The notes under the pieces were generated by a model. The model worked only from the letters and a program-made list of their open reading frames with translations, was not told the DNA's origin and ran no database searches. Of a DNA stretch of 32,318 nucleotides, positions 30,152 to 32,318 are shown one piece after another. Positions within the stretch are counted from its first letter, which is position 1; each line of letters begins with the position of its first letter. The position numbers and the translations under genes were made by a program. Where the stretch lies: NCBI RefSeq assembly GCF_000719475.1, contig NZ_JOGO01000067.1:1-32318 (forward strand), in the 5' to 3' direction. The stretch is from Streptomyces sp. NRRL F-5630 (lineage in GTDB: Bacteria; Actinomycetota; Actinomycetes; Streptomycetales; Streptomycetaceae).

Positions 30152-30589
30152 ATGCGGATCGGTGAGGTCGCCCGCCAGGCCGGGGTGAGCGTGAGAGCGC
30201 TGCGCTACTACGAGGAGCAGGATCTGTTGCCGGCCGAGCGAAGCTCCGGCGGGCAGCGCCAGTATCCGGACTCCGCGGTCGACCGGGTCCACCTGATCCA
30301 GCAGTTGTTCGCCGCCGGGCTGCCGAGCAGGTCGGTGCGGGAGGTGCTGCGCTGCGTGTACTCCGGAACGGTGTCGCCGAGCCTGCTGGATCAGCTGGAG
30401 AGCGAGCGCGCGCGGATCAGCGGACGGATCACCGAACTCCTCGCCGCGCGGGACCGGCTCGACGGCGTGATCGCCACCACACGCAACCCTCCACCCGAGT
30501 GCACCCACGCACTGGCGTCGGACGGCCCGGCCCTCAGCGCCGCACCGAGCAGCGGCCACCGGTCCGCACTCGCGACGACGGAGAGGTGA
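30152..30589 (+). CDS. MerR-family transcriptional regulator
   Basis: This 145-residue MerR regulator has the standard winged helix (MRIGEVARQAGVSVRALRYYEEQDLLPAERSSGGQRQYPDSAVDRVHLIQQLFAAGLPSRSVREVL, 1-65). A dimerisation coiled-coil follows (LLDQLESERARISGRITELLAARDRLDGVIA). The two cysteines seen (one in EVLRCVYSG, one in PPECTHAL) do not form a SoxR- or metal-type cluster motif, so the inducer is probably an organic compound. The last 35 residues are polar and poorly conserved. ATG 30152 has GGAG nearby. It should control itself and the divergent oxidoreductase gene from the dyad at 30097-30116. Confidence 0.94.
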   Translation: MRIGEVARQAGVSVRALRYYEEQDLLPAERSSGGQRQYPDSAVDRVHLIQQLFAAGLPSRSVREVLRCVYSGTVSPSLLDQLESERARISGRITELLAARDRLDGVIATTRNPPPECTHALASDGPALSAAPSSGHRSALATTER

Positions 30590-30606
30590 GAGCCGCTGGT
30601 GCTCTC
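30588..30606 (+). terminator. Short hairpin at the MerR gene end
   Basis: GAGAGC / GCTCTC (30588-30593 and 30601-30606) flank a 7-nt loop and overlap the last stop-codon bases. It is weak for this G/C level. Confidence 0.35.
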
Positions 30607-30671
30607 TCGCCCGTGCCCGGTTGCCGAAGGCGATGCTCATGGCACACGGAGGGCCGGAGGGCGGCAGAAGC

Positions 30672-30713
30672 CCCCTGACCGTGTCCGCGAGGCCCCTGGC
30701 CGTGTCCGCGCAG
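30672..30713. repeat. Two 21-bp tandem repeats
   Basis: Units 30672-30692 and 30693-30713 share CCCCTG.CCGTGTCCGCG. They lie in the convergent gap between the MerR gene and the secreted-protein gene. Confidence 0.6.
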
Positions 30714-30719
30714 TCCCCC

Positions 30720-31295
30720 TCACTCCTCGTACCCCGGCCGCCGTACCCACGCCAGCCGCAACAGCACCCCGCCGCCGAGCAGCAGCGCGAAGGAGAGGCC
30801 GGCTGTGGGGGCGAGCCAGGGCTTGTCATCGCCCGCGTGCGGGAGTTGCCCCGAGGCGGCCCGTGGGCGCGGTGACGCGCTGGGGTGGGGAGACGGGGCG
30901 GGCGAGGGGGGCGTGAAGGCGGGCGCCACGCGGAAGACGGTGCGCGTCCCCGGCCGCACCGCGAACGGTGCGCCAGGGCCCACCGGCCGCTGCTCCCCGT
31001 CGTCGCCCATGACGCTCGCGCTCGTCACGACCGTCCCGGCGTCGGCGGGGTGCGCGTCCGGGCCGAGGTCGGGCGGCGAATCCTCGCGCGTCTTGTCGGC
31101 CCCGATGTCGGTGCGGTCGGGGCAGTCCCGCGCCACGTAGGTGACCGACAGCGGCTGCGCCCCGTGCGCCGGGACGCCCCCGCCCACGGCCGCCAGCAGC
31201 ACCCCGCACCACAGCGCTCCGAGAGTGCGTCCCCCCAGTCCCGCGCGGACACTCCCCCGCCGGAGCAGGCGTCTTCCCCCTACGTCCCTCGTCAT
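30720..31295 (-). CDS. Secreted protein with sortase-like C-terminal signal (LPHAG)
   Basis: The 191-residue product has an N-terminal signal sequence (basic start, then LGALWCGVLLAAVGGGVPAHGA, about 26-46). A small extracytoplasmic domain follows (SVTYVARDCPDRTDIGADKTREDSPPDLGPD...VFRVAPAF), then a Pro/Ser linker. The C-terminus is LPHAG, a polar spacer, a membrane segment (LAPTAGLSFALLLGGGVLLRLAWV) and RRPGYEE. That end is laid out like an LPxTG anchor with Ala in place of Thr. I do not recognise the domain. ATG 31295 follows GAGGG. It may be anchored in the wall or membrane. Confidence 0.75.
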   Translation of the reverse strand: MTRDVGGRRLLRRGSVRAGLGGRTLGALWCGVLLAAVGGGVPAHGAQPLSVTYVARDCPDRTDIGADKTREDSPPDLGPDAHPADAGTVVTSASVMGDDGEQRPVGPGAPFAVRPGTRTVFRVAPAFTPPSPAPSPHPSASPRPRAASGQLPHAGDDKPWLAPTAGLSFALLLGGGVLLRLAWVRRPGYEE

Positions 31296-31562
31296 CCGCA
31301 CCCTCACCACCGCACGCCGCCGCCTCGGACACAGCCGTGCCGGTATGCGACAGGAGGGGGTGGGGGCGGGACGGTAAGCACACCGACGGACGGTCCGAAA
31401 ACCACACAGATGCGGGCATGACGGTACCGGAGTGAAGCCTCGTCGCGGGGCCTGCGACCCTTCCGTCGACCGCCCCGGAGGGCGGCTAACCTTACGTATC
31501 CGCCCTGGCCACGGATCGCCGGGAACCAAGCCGTGAACCAACTGACGCGAAGGGGTGCGCGC

Positions 31563-32318
31563 ATGGGCATTCTGGATCTGCTGCGGAACGCTTTCGGACG
31601 CCGGAAGGCGGAACCGACGGAGGCGGAGGCGGAGGGACAGGAGTCGCCGCGAGCGCCGGAAGAGGGGGAGGCGGCGAGCGCCGCGCCCCACGGGGAGACC
31701 CCCGCGCGAGACGCGGAACCCGCGGCGCCGACGGTCCCCGCCGCGCGCACGAGCGCGGCCGAGACCGAGCCGCGCCCCGAGCCCCGCCCCGAACCCGTCC
31801 CCGAGCAGCGCCGCTCCACCGACGCCACCCTCGCCGACGACCTCGTGGCGGCGGCCTTCGACCGCGCCCAGGACCGCCCCACGATCCCGCACCCCGCGGA
31901 ACCGGCGGAGCCGGAGACCCCGGAGGGAGCGGCGCGGACGCCGGAGGCGGCACGCGAGACCGAGGAGCCGGAGGCGGAGGCGGCAACCGCAACCGAGAAG
32001 CCCGAGACGGACGCGGCACCGGAGACCGAGAAGCCCGAGACGGTACGGGGCGCGGCCGAGGCGGCGCCCGAAGCGGAGGTCGCGGCCCCCGCCGCGAGCG
32101 AGCCCGAGAACAAGACGGAGCCTGCACCGGCCGCCGAGCCCGAGCCCGCACCGGAGCCCGAGGCCGCCGCAGCCCCCGAACCCGAGGCCGCCGCCGAGCC
32201 CACCCCGGCAGCGCGGCCCACCCCGGAACCCGCCCCCGCGCCGCAGCCCGAACCGGCCGCCGCCACGACCCCGGAGCCCGAGGACACCCGCGCCTCCGCC
32301 CCCGCGCCGGAGGCCACC
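31563..32318 (+). CDS. Acidic Ala/Pro/Glu-rich protein, N-terminal part (3' end outside window)
   Basis: The 252 codons seen start MGILDLLRNAFGRRKAEPTE. An almost uninterrupted low-complexity region of Glu, Ala and Pro follows (EPEPAPEPEAAAAPEPEAAAEPTP-like repeats). One more ordered island, STDATLADDLVAAAFDRAQDRPTIP, lies at about 80-104. There is no signal peptide. Streptomyces von Willebrand A-domain proteins linked to tellurium-resistance-type loci can begin in a similar way (MGIL.LLRNAFGR), so a VWA domain may follow, but this is a weak recollection. ATG 31563 has GAAGGGG at 7 nt. The folded part lies beyond the window edge. Confidence 0.75.
   Translation, partial: MGILDLLRNAFGRRKAEPTEAEAEGQESPRAPEEGEAASAAPHGETPARDAEPAAPTVPAARTSAAETEPRPEPRPEPVPEQRRSTDATLADDLVAAAFDRAQDRPTIPHPAEPAEPETPEGAARTPEAARETEEPEAEAATATEKPETDAAPETEKPETVRGAAEAAPEAEVAAPAASEPENKTEPAPAAEPEPAPEPEAAAAPEPEAAAEPTPAARPTPEPAPAPQPEPAAATTPEPEDTRASAPAPEAT

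Noticed and set aside
1..32318. tRNA, rRNA, insertion sequence, integrase or attachment-site duplications
   Set aside because: No tRNA T-loop/acceptor pattern, transposase or recombinase motif, or flanking duplication was seen by eye. A tRNAscan or ISfinder-type search would settle this.

Overview
The window is high-GC actinobacterial DNA, almost certainly from a Streptomyces chromosome. The signs are G/C in nearly every third codon position, many GTG starts, and family content typical of that genus: a Hanks-type kinase, an ECF sigma factor, an XRE/DUF397 regulator pair, a SpoIIE-type phosphatase and a GlxA-type AraC regulator. About 33 genes are supported. I see no rRNA, tRNA, insertion sequence, integrase or CRISPR array. 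The first gene (minus strand) and the last gene (plus strand) are cut by the window edges.

Layout. 1-2 kb: a Ser/Thr kinase faces an ECF sigma factor. 2-3.5 kb: a CGNR zinc-finger protein faces an EamA transporter, followed by an orphan iron-box-like site and small repeats. 3.8-5.3 kb: a RelE-like small protein, a Uma2 nuclease-fold protein and an F420-type reductase. 5.4-10.6 kb: a membrane acyltransferase, two tandem CNNM/CorC-type membrane proteins and a zinc alcohol dehydrogenase, all on the minus strand. 10.7-16.1 kb: a SpoIIE/PP2C phosphatase, several envelope proteins and a GlxA-family regulator. 16.4-19.7 kb: a CPYC flavoprotein oxidoreductase, a secreted NPP1/NLP (necrosis-inducing) protein, and an alpha/beta hydrolase facing an HTH regulator. 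20.3-24.8 kb: a second hydrolase, an XRE/DUF397 locus with an unusual four-repeat DUF397 protein, a divergent pair of unknown proteins, and a GT2 glycosyltransferase. 25-30.6 kb: an epoxide hydrolase and two divergent regulator/oxidoreductase pairs (TetR/SDR and MerR/quinone oxidoreductase), with a zinc alcohol dehydrogenase between them. 30.7 kb to the end: a secreted sortase-substrate-like protein and the acidic N-terminus of a long protein.

How the genes work together. Much of the window is signalling plus small-molecule redox or hydrolytic detoxification. Three divergent regulator/enzyme pairs carry visible operator candidates: 19661-19676 (HTH/hydrolase), 26977-26990 (TetR/SDR) and 30097-30116 (MerR/quinone oxidoreductase). 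The last is a textbook MerR arrangement, a dyad inside a 20-bp promoter spacer. The most unusual locus is 21.3-23.8 kb: a DUF397 protein with four exact-period 60-bp repeats, a second DUF397 gene overlapping the XRE regulator gene by 116 nt, and a divergent, translationally coupled pair of unknown proteins, one of them a 55-residue CxxC protein. The NLP protein is the most notable single effector.
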